Shown here piece by piece: positions 1 through 6,249 of a stretch of DNA of 14,511 nucleotides. Source of the stretch: DATKMS01 sp041497995 (lineage in GTDB: Bacteria; Desulfobacterota; Binatia; HRBIN30); assembly GCA_041497995.1 (NCBI GenBank), contig JBGQHM010000148.1, positions 1-14,511 of the forward strand, read 5' to 3'. Under the pieces are notes generated by a model. It was not told the DNA's origin. It did no database searches and saw only the letters and a program-made list of their open reading frames with translations. Every line of letters starts with the position of its first letter. The first letter of the stretch is position 1. The position numbers and the translations under genes were made by a program.

Positions 1-1
1 C

Positions 2-304
2 GAGGATATTCAAGAGCAAGCGTTGAAGTGCCGCTACTGCGGCAGCTTGCTCGACGGCTCGGCGCTGACGCGAACTTGGTACCGCTCCCGGCGCGGGAAG
101 ATGATCGCCGGCGTGTGCGCCGGCCTTGCTGAGCAGTTCGGCATTTCGGTCACGGCTCTGCGACTAGCCGCCGTCCTGCTCACGTTACTCGGCGCCGGGT
201 GGGGCATCATCGTCTACATCGTGCTGTGGGTGATCATGCCGTATCGCGACCATGGCCGCGGCTCGAACCCTCCACCACCGATGCTCGCCGACAGCCGCGA
301 CTAG
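2..304 (+). CDS. Zinc-ribbon/PspC-domain membrane protein, 5' end missing
   Basis: Partial gene. The reading frame is open to the left edge, and its first visible residues (EDIQEQALKCRYCGSLLDG) look like the second half of a double-Cys zinc ribbon (CxxC...EDIQ...KCxxCG). The first CxxC pair and the true start therefore lie outside the window. The TTG at 23 lies inside the ribbon and is not a credible start. After the ribbon comes a PspC domain of about 60 residues: basic YRSRRGK, then MIAGVCAGLAEQFGI, then one long hydrophobic segment ending IVLWVIMPYRD. PspC domains are known from the phage-shock membrane-stress response and sit in the inner membrane. Zinc ribbon plus PspC is a common architecture in uncharacterised proteins, so a stress role is inference. 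The proline-rich tail (GSNPPPP) is short. No downstream gene is tightly coupled to it. Confidence 0.85.
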   Translation, partial: EDIQEQALKCRYCGSLLDGSALTRTWYRSRRGKMIAGVCAGLAEQFGISVTALRLAAVLLTLLGAGWGIIVYIVLWVIMPYRDHGRGSNPPPPMLADSRD

Positions 305-476
305 GGCCTGCGGCCGGCGTCATTTCTATGGTCCGCTCCCGTTGGGTCGCTTCGGGCTGCCACGTCCGACAGGCTGCCGGCGTCGTGGGCGCTGGCTCGC
401 ATCACCGTCAGCGCCATGCTCTAATGCGCCCTCAACGAACCCGAGGCGAACGTGAATCCAGCAACCGTCTATCAGC

Positions 477-551
477 GTGACGAGTGATGAGAGTGAGGAA
501 ACAGCCGGCCGGCGCCGCGCTCATCACTAGTCACTGATCACCCGTCACTGC
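477..551. repeat. Inverted island of TCACTnn heptamers
   Basis: In the junction between the PspC gene and the crotonase gene, heptamers run head to tail at 524-530 (TCACTAG), 531-537 (TCACTGA), 538-544 (TCACCCG) and 545-551 (TCACTGC). Related heptamers lie in the opposite orientation at about 473-497. The two sides form an imperfect 15-bp inverted repeat, 477-491 against 520-534, with 14 of 15 positions paired. The 28-nt spacer includes GCCGGCCGGCGCCG. A cruciform or RNA hairpin is possible. There is no T-run after it, so it is not a canonical terminator. The rest of 305-555 shows no credible gene. Confidence 0.6.
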
Positions 552-555
552 CTTC

Positions 556-1365
556 ATGTCCGCACGCCTCGAACTACCCGCCGATCATCCGCACGTTGCA
601 GTGGTCACTATCGACCGGACGGCGCAGGCGAACTCGCTCGATCCGCTCACGTTGTGCGAGTTGGCGGCGGCGTGGCGGCGTATCGCTGATGACACGTCTA
701 TCCGCTGCGCGGTTCTGACCGGGGCGGGCGACCGCGTTTTCTGCGCCGGCATGGACATGAAGACCACGATCCCTGCCGCGCAGCGGCTAGCACGCGGCGA
801 GCGCGTCGACGAGGAAACATTCGAGGGCTTGCGCAACGTTTCGACCGCCTTGCTCGCCGGCTTCGATCTGGGCACGCCATTGGTCTGCGCCATCAACGGC
901 CATGCACGCGCCGGCGGCTTTGACCTGATGCTGGCATCCGAGCTGCGCTTCGCCGTCCCGCATGCGACCTTTGCCCTCGAAGAGGTCGCGCTCGGACTGT
1001 ACCCAACCGGCAACGCGACCGTCCTGCTACCGCGCCAGATCGGCTGGGTACATGCAAACGAGTTGCTGCTCACGGCCCGGCCGATCACGGCCCAGCATGC
1101 ACTGGAGATTGGCCTCATCAACCGCATCGTCGCGCCGGGCGACTTGATGGCAACGGCGCTGGACGCCGCGGACGCTATCGCCGCCAACGCCCCGTTGGCT
1201 GTTCGTGAAACCCGCCGCGGCGTCCGTGAAATCCTCCACCTCTCCCTGGCAGAGGCTTACCAACGTCAGGAGCAGCTGGGCAGCCCCCTGCGACGGACGC
1301 AGGATGCTCGCGAAGCGCAACGCGCGTTTGTCGAGAAACGGCGGCCCGTCTGGCACGGCAAGTAA
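556..1365 (+). CDS. Enoyl-CoA hydratase/isomerase family protein (crotonase fold)
   Basis: A 269-residue protein, the usual length for this family. It should act in the cytoplasm on acyl-CoA thioesters (hydration, isomerisation or a related reaction). Family landmarks are in order: the CAGMDMK loop (63-69) and the HARAGGFDL segment (116-124), which supply the oxyanion hole; then F-A-L-E-E-V-A-L-G, where E143 aligns with the first catalytic Glu of crotonase; then HANELLLTA, where E169 aligns with the second. Having both Glu fits a hydratase. The YPTGNATVLLPR stretch replaces the more usual PGAGGTQRL, so the exact substrate cannot be read. The ATG at 556 has no Shine-Dalgarno sequence and follows directly on the heptamer repeats. 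The gene is monocistronic as seen, with about 217 nt before the next gene. Assignment to the family is firm; the reaction is not. Confidence 0.88.
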   Translation: MSARLELPADHPHVAVVTIDRTAQANSLDPLTLCELAAAWRRIADDTSIRCAVLTGAGDRVFCAGMDMKTTIPAAQRLARGERVDEETFEGLRNVSTALLAGFDLGTPLVCAINGHARAGGFDLMLASELRFAVPHATFALEEVALGLYPTGNATVLLPRQIGWVHANELLLTARPITAQHALEIGLINRIVAPGDLMATALDAADAIAANAPLAVRETRRGVREILHLSLAEAYQRQEQLGSPLRRTQDAREAQRAFVEKRRPVWHGK

Positions 1366-1566
1366 GGGCAGCCCCCGGGTTGGCGGCACCGCCTACCACA
1401 ACGCAATCGTCATCACGCCGTCATCGTCCTGCAACATTGGCAAGCTAGTTTCTTCCTACCATTCTCATGCTCACATCAACCGTCGGTGAACGATCCGCAA
1501 GCGTGGGTCGAAACGTCGTTGGCCCACTCGGATCGTGCATTCGTTCTATGCTATAGGACGGAGGTT

Positions 1567-1573
1567 GGGAGGA
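1567..1573 (+). promoter_or_regulatory. Shine-Dalgarno deciding the ppx start
   Basis: GGGAGGA is a strong ribosome-binding site. It sits 9 nt before GTG 1583, an acceptable spacing, but 24 nt before ATG 1598, and it lies downstream of ATG 1535. It therefore favours GTG 1583 and argues against the longest reading frame from 1535. A -10-like TATGCT (1547-1552) just upstream would place transcription start after 1535, which agrees. No good -35 was found for it. Confidence 0.5.
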
Positions 1574-1582
1574 TGTGGTGGG

Positions 1583-3148
1583 GTGGTGACACGAGGCATG
1601 CGCATCGCTGCGATTGACGTTGGCAGCAACTCCATACACATGGTGGTTGCTCAAGTGGAGTCGGACGGCCGTTTCCGGGTGCTGGACCGCGCCAAGGAAA
1701 TGGTGCGGCTCGGCCACCGCACGCTGACCAACGGCCGCCTGTCCGTCGAAGCCATGAACGACGGCATGCGTACGCTTTCGGCGTTCCGCACTCTGGCTGA
1801 GCGGCAAGGCGTGGTGCGGTTCAAGGCGGTCGCGACGAGCGCCGTGCGCGAAGCGTCCAACGGTGGCGACTTCATCCAGCGCGTCAGGGACGAAGTCGGG
1901 TTGCGGTTGAAGGTCATCCCCGGCCGCGAGGAAGCCAGATTGATCTATCTCGGCGTCCGCCACGCCATCGATTTGCGCAGTGAGTCGACGCTGATCGTCG
2001 ACGCGGGTGGCGGCAGCGTCGAGTTCATTCTCAGCGAGGATGACAAGCCGGTGACGCTAGACAGCGTGAAAATCGGTGTTGCGCGACTGAGCGAGAAGTT
2101 CCTGGCCGACGACCCACCCAGTGCACGCGATCTCTCCAACCTGGAGAGCTATTTCAGCGAGCAGCTCGACCCGATCCTGAGCCGGCTCGCCAAACGCGAC
2201 GTCCGCCGCGTCGTTGGTACCTCCGGCACGATGCTCAACCTGATTTCGATCGCCGGCTACCTGCGCGGCGACCCGCCGGATGGGCACTTGAATAACTTCG
2301 TGGTCACCGCCGAGGAGATCACCCGCGTGCGGCGCCTGCTCACCAAGGCGGACCGCGACGAGCGCCTGCGCGTGAAAGGCCTCGACGCCAAGCGGGCCGA
2401 CACCATCGTCGCCGGTGCCTGTCTGGCCGACTACGTCATGCGCGAGGTGGGCGCCAAAGAGATGCTTGCCTGCACCTGGGCACTGCGCGAGGGTGTCATG
2501 CTCGACTTCATCGCACGGCACCGCAAGGGCATCGAGGAGACCGAGCGCTTCGCCGACCCGCGCCGCCGCAGCATCATCCGCTTCGCCCGCCACCTTGGTG
2601 CGGGAGAGGGCGACGCCGGCGAGCATGGCCGCCACGTGGCGCGTCTGGCATTGCGGCTGTTCGATCAGCTGCACGACGACTTGCACTTGGATGCCGACGC
2701 ACGCGAGTGGCTCGAGTTCGCCGCCATGTTGCATGACATCGGCCATCACATCGATCACAAGAATCACCAGCGGCATACCTACTACTTGATTACCAACGGC
2801 GAGCTGCTGGGCTTTCGTCGCGACGAGCTGGAAATCATCGGCCAGACCGCGCGCTACCACCGCAAAGGGGCGCCCAAGGATTCGGACGAACAGTACCGGG
2901 CGCTGTCGAGCGGCGATCGCCAGACCGTTCGTGCCCTGAGTGCCTTGCTACGTATCGCTGACGGCCTCGACCGCAGCCACTACGGTGTCGTACGCGATGT
3001 CACCGTCGCCCGGCGCGGCGACAAGGTGACATTACAACTAGTGACGGAGGGCGACGACGCCGAGTTGGAAGTCTGGGAAGCCCGCAGCCGGGGCGAGCTG
3101 CTGGAGAAAGTGCTCGGCCAGGACGTCGAGTTTCGCGTCGTCGCCTGA
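1583..3148 (+). CDS. ppx: Exopolyphosphatase / pppGpp phosphohydrolase (Ppx/GppA family)
   Basis: About 521 residues, close to the 500-odd of full-length Ppx. Numbering below is from Met at 1598. The actin-like phosphatase core shows DVGSNS (7-12), GREEARLIYLG (109-119, containing the catalytic Glu), DAGGGSVEF (135-143), GTSGTMLN (207-214) and KRADTIVAG (265-273). The C-terminal half is the HD-like domain: H346, HDIGHHIDHKNH (379-390) and IADGLDRS (453-460). The HD motif looks complete here. The family removes terminal phosphate from polyphosphate and, in some members, from pppGpp; sequence alone does not separate the two. The neighbouring CHAD protein favours polyphosphate. It acts in the cytoplasm. 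Start GTG 1583 is chosen from the Shine-Dalgarno at 1567-1573; ATG 1598, where family similarity begins, is the alternative. It is the first gene of a likely three-gene operon. Confidence 0.9.
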   Translation: MVTRGMRIAAIDVGSNSIHMVVAQVESDGRFRVLDRAKEMVRLGHRTLTNGRLSVEAMNDGMRTLSAFRTLAERQGVVRFKAVATSAVREASNGGDFIQRVRDEVGLRLKVIPGREEARLIYLGVRHAIDLRSESTLIVDAGGGSVEFILSEDDKPVTLDSVKIGVARLSEKFLADDPPSARDLSNLESYFSEQLDPILSRLAKRDVRRVVGTSGTMLNLISIAGYLRGDPPDGHLNNFVVTAEEITRVRRLLTKADRDERLRVKGLDAKRADTIVAGACLADYVMREVGAKEMLACTWALREGVMLDFIARHRKGIEETERFADPRRRSIIRFARHLGAGEGDAGEHGRHVARLALRLFDQLHDDLHLDADAREWLEFAAMLHDIGHHIDHKNHQRHTYYLITNGELLGFRRDELEIIGQTARYHRKGAPKDSDEQYRALSSGDRQTVRALSALLRIADGLDRSHYGVVRDVTVARRGDKVTLQLVTEGDDAELEVWEARSRGELLEKVLGQDVEFRVVA

Positions 3149-3187
3149 TCCGCGCGCCCCCCTCGACATGTGGCGGCGCGCCGCGCA

Positions 3188-4870
3188 ATGACCGATAGCA
3201 GTGTTCCATCGGAAGTCGAAGCCAAGCTGCTGCTGCCGCAGGATGGCGACCTGCGTGCGATTGCGCGGCTCGAGCGTATCGGCCGCTACCGCGTGCAGCC
3301 GCGCGACATCGCGCGTCTGCATTCCGTCTACCTGGACACCGCCGAGCTGACGCTGACCCAGCATGGCGTCGCATTGCGTGTGCGCCGACATGCGGGGCGC
3401 TGGGAAGCAACGGCCAAGTGGGCGGGCACGGTGCGTGGCAACGTCTACGAGCGTCCCGAGCTGACGGTCGCGTTGGCGCGCGCGCCGCGCAAACCCTTCA
3501 CACTTCCGGCGGGACCACTCACTGTACGCCTGGCCGCGTTGATCGCCGGGCGGCCGCTGACGCCGATCCTGATCAGTGATATCACGCGCCGCCGTTTGGA
3601 CATTCTGCCGCCGGTCACCGCGGCGCAGACGGATTCGATCGCCGAGCTCGCCCTCGACCGTGTGCGATTGCGTGCCCCCGCCAGCCCGGAATCGGTGGCG
3701 GCGTACTGTGAGGTGGAAATCGAATTGCTGCACGGTTCACGCCGTGACATCACCGGCATCGCCCGTGTCCTGCGGCAGCGCTTCGATCTGCTCCCCTCCA
3801 GCGAGTCCAAGTTCGTGCGCGGCATGACGCTGCTCTACGGCCCCGAGCGACTCGCCGTCCGTCCCACGCCAGTCACGCCGCACGACACACTCGAGGAGGC
3901 GGCGCGCAAGATCATCGGCTTCGGTCTACGACGCCTGCGCCAACACGATCCCGGCAGCCGCATCGGACAAGACCCCGAAGCTCTGCATGACATGCGAGTG
4001 GCGTGTCGCCGGTTGCGCGCCGCGGCGACCGCGTTGGAGGATGGCATACCGAAACAACTGCACAGCTACCTGAGTGACGAGCTGGAGTGGCTGGGCCAGC
4101 TGCTCGGCAGTGTGCGCGACCTCGATGTTCAGCTTCTCCTCTTGGAACACTACCGCAATGCGGCGCCGTCGGACCCCGGTGGCGGGCTGGCGGGCTTCCT
4201 CACCTACATGGAAGCGCAGCGCGACCTCCACCGCATGGAGATGCTCAAGGGCCTCGACTCCGACAGATACTTCCGCCTCCTGATCCGCCTCGAAGATTTC
4301 ACGCGTCGTCGGACACGCACTCGGCCGCACGACGGGCAGCCGAGCGAACCCATCGCAGCAGTCGGCCGCAAAGCCATCAAAAAGGCCTTTCGGCGGCTCC
4401 TCAAGCGCGGCCGCGCCGTCGACACGGCGCCGACCGACGAGGATCTGCACGCCCTGCGTATCCGCGCCAAGCGGCTCCGCTACCTCCTCGAGTTTCTGCG
4501 CGAGGTTGTGGGCAAAGCGGGCCGCCGACTCGTGAAAGACCTGGTGCGCTTTCAGGACCTTCTCGGCAGCCACCACGACGCCGCGGTAGCGGCGGAGTTC
4601 ATCCGCCGCTACGTCGAGGGACCCGGCGCACAGGCGAGCGCCGAGGCATTCCTTGCGCTCGGCGCCTTCATGGGCGAGCAGCGCCGCCTCGCCGACGTGG
4701 CGCGCGGTGACTTCCAGAAGGCATGGACACGGTTCGCGCGCCGCCGGACGATCAAGGGACTCGATGCGGTTCTCCGGCAGCTGCGGCTCGACCCAACGGT
4801 TCCGGATACCACAACGCCGGCGGCGCCTGAACCGCGGCCGGAGACGACATCTACAACGGGGGACTCATGA
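3188..4870 (+). CDS. CYTH-CHAD fusion protein (polyphosphate-binding)
   Basis: About 560 residues from ATG 3188. GTG 3170 would add six residues, and neither start has a clear ribosome-binding site. The N-terminus is a CYTH (triphosphate tunnel) domain, about 9-210. It opens with the signature ExExK (E9, E11, K13), carries basic strands (LRVRRH, KWAGTVRGNVYERPE), and ends with EVEIELLHG. Residues about 232-525 form a CHAD domain, a helical repeat rich in Arg, Lys and His. Its two halves each carry the hallmark helix: LHDMRVACRRLRAA (267-280) and LHALRIRAKRLRYLLEFL (420-437). CHAD domains bind polyphosphate and CYTH domains act on triphosphate-containing substrates; both are established for the families. 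The tail after 535 is Pro/Thr-rich and probably disordered. The gene lies 39 nt after ppx and overlaps sixA, so the three are probably co-transcribed. Confidence 0.9.
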   Translation: MTDSSVPSEVEAKLLLPQDGDLRAIARLERIGRYRVQPRDIARLHSVYLDTAELTLTQHGVALRVRRHAGRWEATAKWAGTVRGNVYERPELTVALARAPRKPFTLPAGPLTVRLAALIAGRPLTPILISDITRRRLDILPPVTAAQTDSIAELALDRVRLRAPASPESVAAYCEVEIELLHGSRRDITGIARVLRQRFDLLPSSESKFVRGMTLLYGPERLAVRPTPVTPHDTLEEAARKIIGFGLRRLRQHDPGSRIGQDPEALHDMRVACRRLRAAATALEDGIPKQLHSYLSDELEWLGQLLGSVRDLDVQLLLLEHYRNAAPSDPGGGLAGFLTYMEAQRDLHRMEMLKGLDSDRYFRLLIRLEDFTRRRTRTRPHDGQPSEPIAAVGRKAIKKAFRRLLKRGRAVDTAPTDEDLHALRIRAKRLRYLLEFLREVVGKAGRRLVKDLVRFQDLLGSHHDAAVAAEFIRRYVEGPGAQASAEAFLALGAFMGEQRRLADVARGDFQKAWTRFARRRTIKGLDAVLRQLRLDPTVPDTTTPAAPEPRPETTSTTGDS

Positions 4871-5376
4871 GCTGCACCCTCTACCTCGTACGCCATGGCA
4901 TTGCTGCGGACGCATCGGCAGATGCAGACGACAAGGACCGGGCGCTCACGGCGGAGGGCACACGGAAGATGACCCGCGCGGCGATCGGATTGAAGCAGCT
5001 TGGTATCGCGCCGGACGTCATTTTGTCGAGCCCCCTGCGGCGCGCGCAAGAAACCGCAGCGCTGCTCGCCGAAACGCTCGCCCCAAACGTAGCGGTTGAG
5101 ATCTACCAACCGTTGGCTCCAGGCACCGCCGCCGCAGAGCTGGTACGCGACCTGCGGCCATACCGCGCCGTCCATCATCTCATGTTGGTGGGTCACCAAC
5201 CGGACCTTGGTGAGCTGGCCTCGCATCTGCTCACGGGGTCGGTCGCGCTCGCACCGCTCCCCTTCAAGAAGGGCGCGGTGGCAGCGATCGATGTCTCGTC
5301 CTTACCGCCACGCGCCTCTGGCGTCCTGCGGTGGTTTCTGACCTCGAGGCAGCTGGGCACCATCGCCGGCCGATAG
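4867..5376 (+). CDS. sixA: SixA-type phosphohistidine phosphatase
   Basis: A 169-residue histidine phosphatase of the short SixA branch. LVRHG (7-11) holds the nucleophilic H10 beside R9. SSPLRRAQET (54-63) carries the phosphate-binding Arg, and VGHQPDL (108-114) gives the second catalytic His, H110. The C-terminal LRWFLTSRQL resembles the conserved end of SixA proteins. Known members remove phosphate from phospho-His on proteins (for example ArcB or PTS components). Its ATG overlaps the stop of the CYTH-CHAD gene (ATGA, 4867-4870) and GGGGGA lies 3 nt before it, so translation is probably coupled. The context suggests a target tied to polyphosphate or phosphate signalling, but no sensor kinase or PTS gene is in the window. 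It ends 8 bp from a convergent gene. Confidence 0.85.
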   Translation: MSCTLYLVRHGIAADASADADDKDRALTAEGTRKMTRAAIGLKQLGIAPDVILSSPLRRAQETAALLAETLAPNVAVEIYQPLAPGTAAAELVRDLRPYRAVHHLMLVGHQPDLGELASHLLTGSVALAPLPFKKGAVAAIDVSSLPPRASGVLRWFLTSRQLGTIAGR

Positions 5377-5384
5377 CAGTTGTG

Positions 5385-5816
5385 TCAGCCGTCGCGCTGC
5401 GGCGCGACGTGCACCGCGGTAAAGCGGCGCAGCTGCACCTGCCCCGGCGGGGCGCCACGCGGCTTGTGCACGTCCTCGCAGCGCGCGACGTGCACGGTAG
5501 CACGCTTGGCAGCGCGCGCTTTGGAGTACCCCGCTGCCAGCCCTGCAGCAAAGCGTAACGTGTCGCGCGGCAAGCGGTCCAGCCGCTCCGGATTACGGAC
5601 CACGACGTGCGAGCCGGAGTCACTGGACACATGCATCCAAAAATCCTGCGGCGCGCCGAGCTTCACGGTCAAGATGTCATTGTCGCTCGCCGTCCGCCCG
5701 ACCAGCACCACCAGGCCATCGGGCGACACGAAGCGACGAGCCACTGACCTGCCCTGCCAGATACCCGCATCGGCGTCGGTCGGCCCTGGCTCACGCCGCC
5801 GCGTCTCAGAAGTCAT
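5385..5816 (-). CDS. Stand-alone NFACT-R (DUF814) RNA-binding domain protein
   Basis: 143 residues made almost entirely of the NFACT-R domain, the C-terminal part of RqcH/FbpA/Tae2 proteins. Visible family motifs: FVSPDGLVVLVGR (29-41), ND (46-47), DFWMHVSSDSGSHVVVR (58-74), AAGYSKAR (94-101) and HKPRGAPPGQV (117-127). In RqcH this part contacts the 60S/50S-tRNA complex during tailing of stalled nascent chains. Here the NFACT-N and coiled-coil parts are absent, and no remnant lies upstream, because the neighbouring frame belongs to the YkgJ-like gene 25 nt away. It is thus a free-standing RNA- or ribosome-binding module; its job is unknown. GGAG directly abuts the ATG, too close for a good ribosome-binding site. 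It is the last gene of the minus-strand operon and converges on sixA with 8 bp between. Confidence 0.8.
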   Translation of the reverse strand: MTSETRRREPGPTDADAGIWQGRSVARRFVSPDGLVVLVGRTASDNDILTVKLGAPQDFWMHVSSDSGSHVVVRNPERLDRLPRDTLRFAAGLAAGYSKARAAKRATVHVARCEDVHKPRGAPPGQVQLRRFTAVHVAPQRDG

Positions 5817-5822
5817 CTCCGC

Positions 5823-5855
5823 ACTCAGGACTCAGGACTGACTACATCTCAGGAC
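5823..5855. repeat. ACTCAGG heptamer repeat at the YkgJ/NFACT-R junction
   Basis: ACTCAGG occurs in perfect tandem at 5823-5829 and 5830-5836, followed by ACT. CTCAGGAC recurs at 5848-5855, inside the last codons of the YkgJ-like gene. Most of the 25-nt intergenic space is this repeat. The unit length, seven bases, matches that of the island at 473-551 although the sequence differs. Confidence 0.6.
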
Positions 5856-6249
5856 GGCGGATGACGTACTCCATGACGATATCGTAGCGATAGCCGCAGT
5901 CCACATCAGGCAGCTCCATGTCGCGCGGTGACTGCTCGTACCACGGATAGCCGCGGCAGACCAAGGGCCGCTCTTCGTACGCCATGCAGCGCCCGTCGTC
6001 GCCGAGTTGGTCGCAGGAATACAGATGCGCGTCGGCCGGTAAGCGGCTCGTATAGAACGGATTACGCTGCGTGGCCTCAGACCGCGTCAGTGGATGCCAA
6101 TGCTTGGCGGCAAAAGCCATATCGGACGGGATGCCGAGGACACTCGTAATCGCCGCCACTCCTTGGACCTCTTCCGGAGATTGCTGGAGCGTCAGCACGC
6201 GACAGCAAGCGCCGCACTGATTGCAGAGACTCACGTCTTCCCGCTTCAC
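5842..6249 (-). CDS. YkgJ-family cysteine-cluster protein
   Basis: 135 residues. The N-terminus carries the family signature C9-x2-C12-x2-C15-C16 (CNQCGACC). Further Cys lie at 79 (YSCDQL), 88 (GRCMAYEERP), 98 (LVCRGYPW) and 118 (DVDCGY). RPLVCRGYPW is typical of the YkgJ/FliB-related family, which is thought to bind zinc or an iron-sulfur cluster; the true cofactor and reaction are not settled. The start is GTG 6249, inside a 4-nt GTGA overlap with the stop of the copper monooxygenase gene, so translation is likely coupled. An internal GTG at codon 6 with GGGAAG before it is an alternative start. The context hints at a job in metal handling or maturation for the exported enzyme, but the protein has no signal peptide and this is inference. 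Confidence 0.8.
   Translation of the reverse strand: MKREDVSLCNQCGACCRVLTLQQSPEEVQGVAAITSVLGIPSDMAFAAKHWHPLTRSEATQRNPFYTSRLPADAHLYSCDQLGDDGRCMAYEERPLVCRGYPWYEQSPRDMELPDVDCGYRYDIVMEYVIRRPEM

Noticed and set aside
199..480. Open frame crossing the end of the PspC gene into the 305-555 junction
   Set aside because: It overlaps the PspC coding end in another frame, has Arg/His-rich composition typical of GC-rich noise, and ends in the repeat island.
1382..1393. GGCGG-CA-CCGCC as a terminator after the crotonase gene
   Set aside because: The loop is too tight or the stem only four pairs, and no T-run follows. The 1366-1582 junction otherwise shows nothing beyond the ppx ribosome-binding site and a weak -10-like hexamer.
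1535..1582. N-terminal extension of ppx from ATG 1535
   Set aside because: Strong Shine-Dalgarno lies inside the extension, the Cys/Gly-rich residues do not resemble Ppx, and the likely promoter -10 lies downstream of that ATG.
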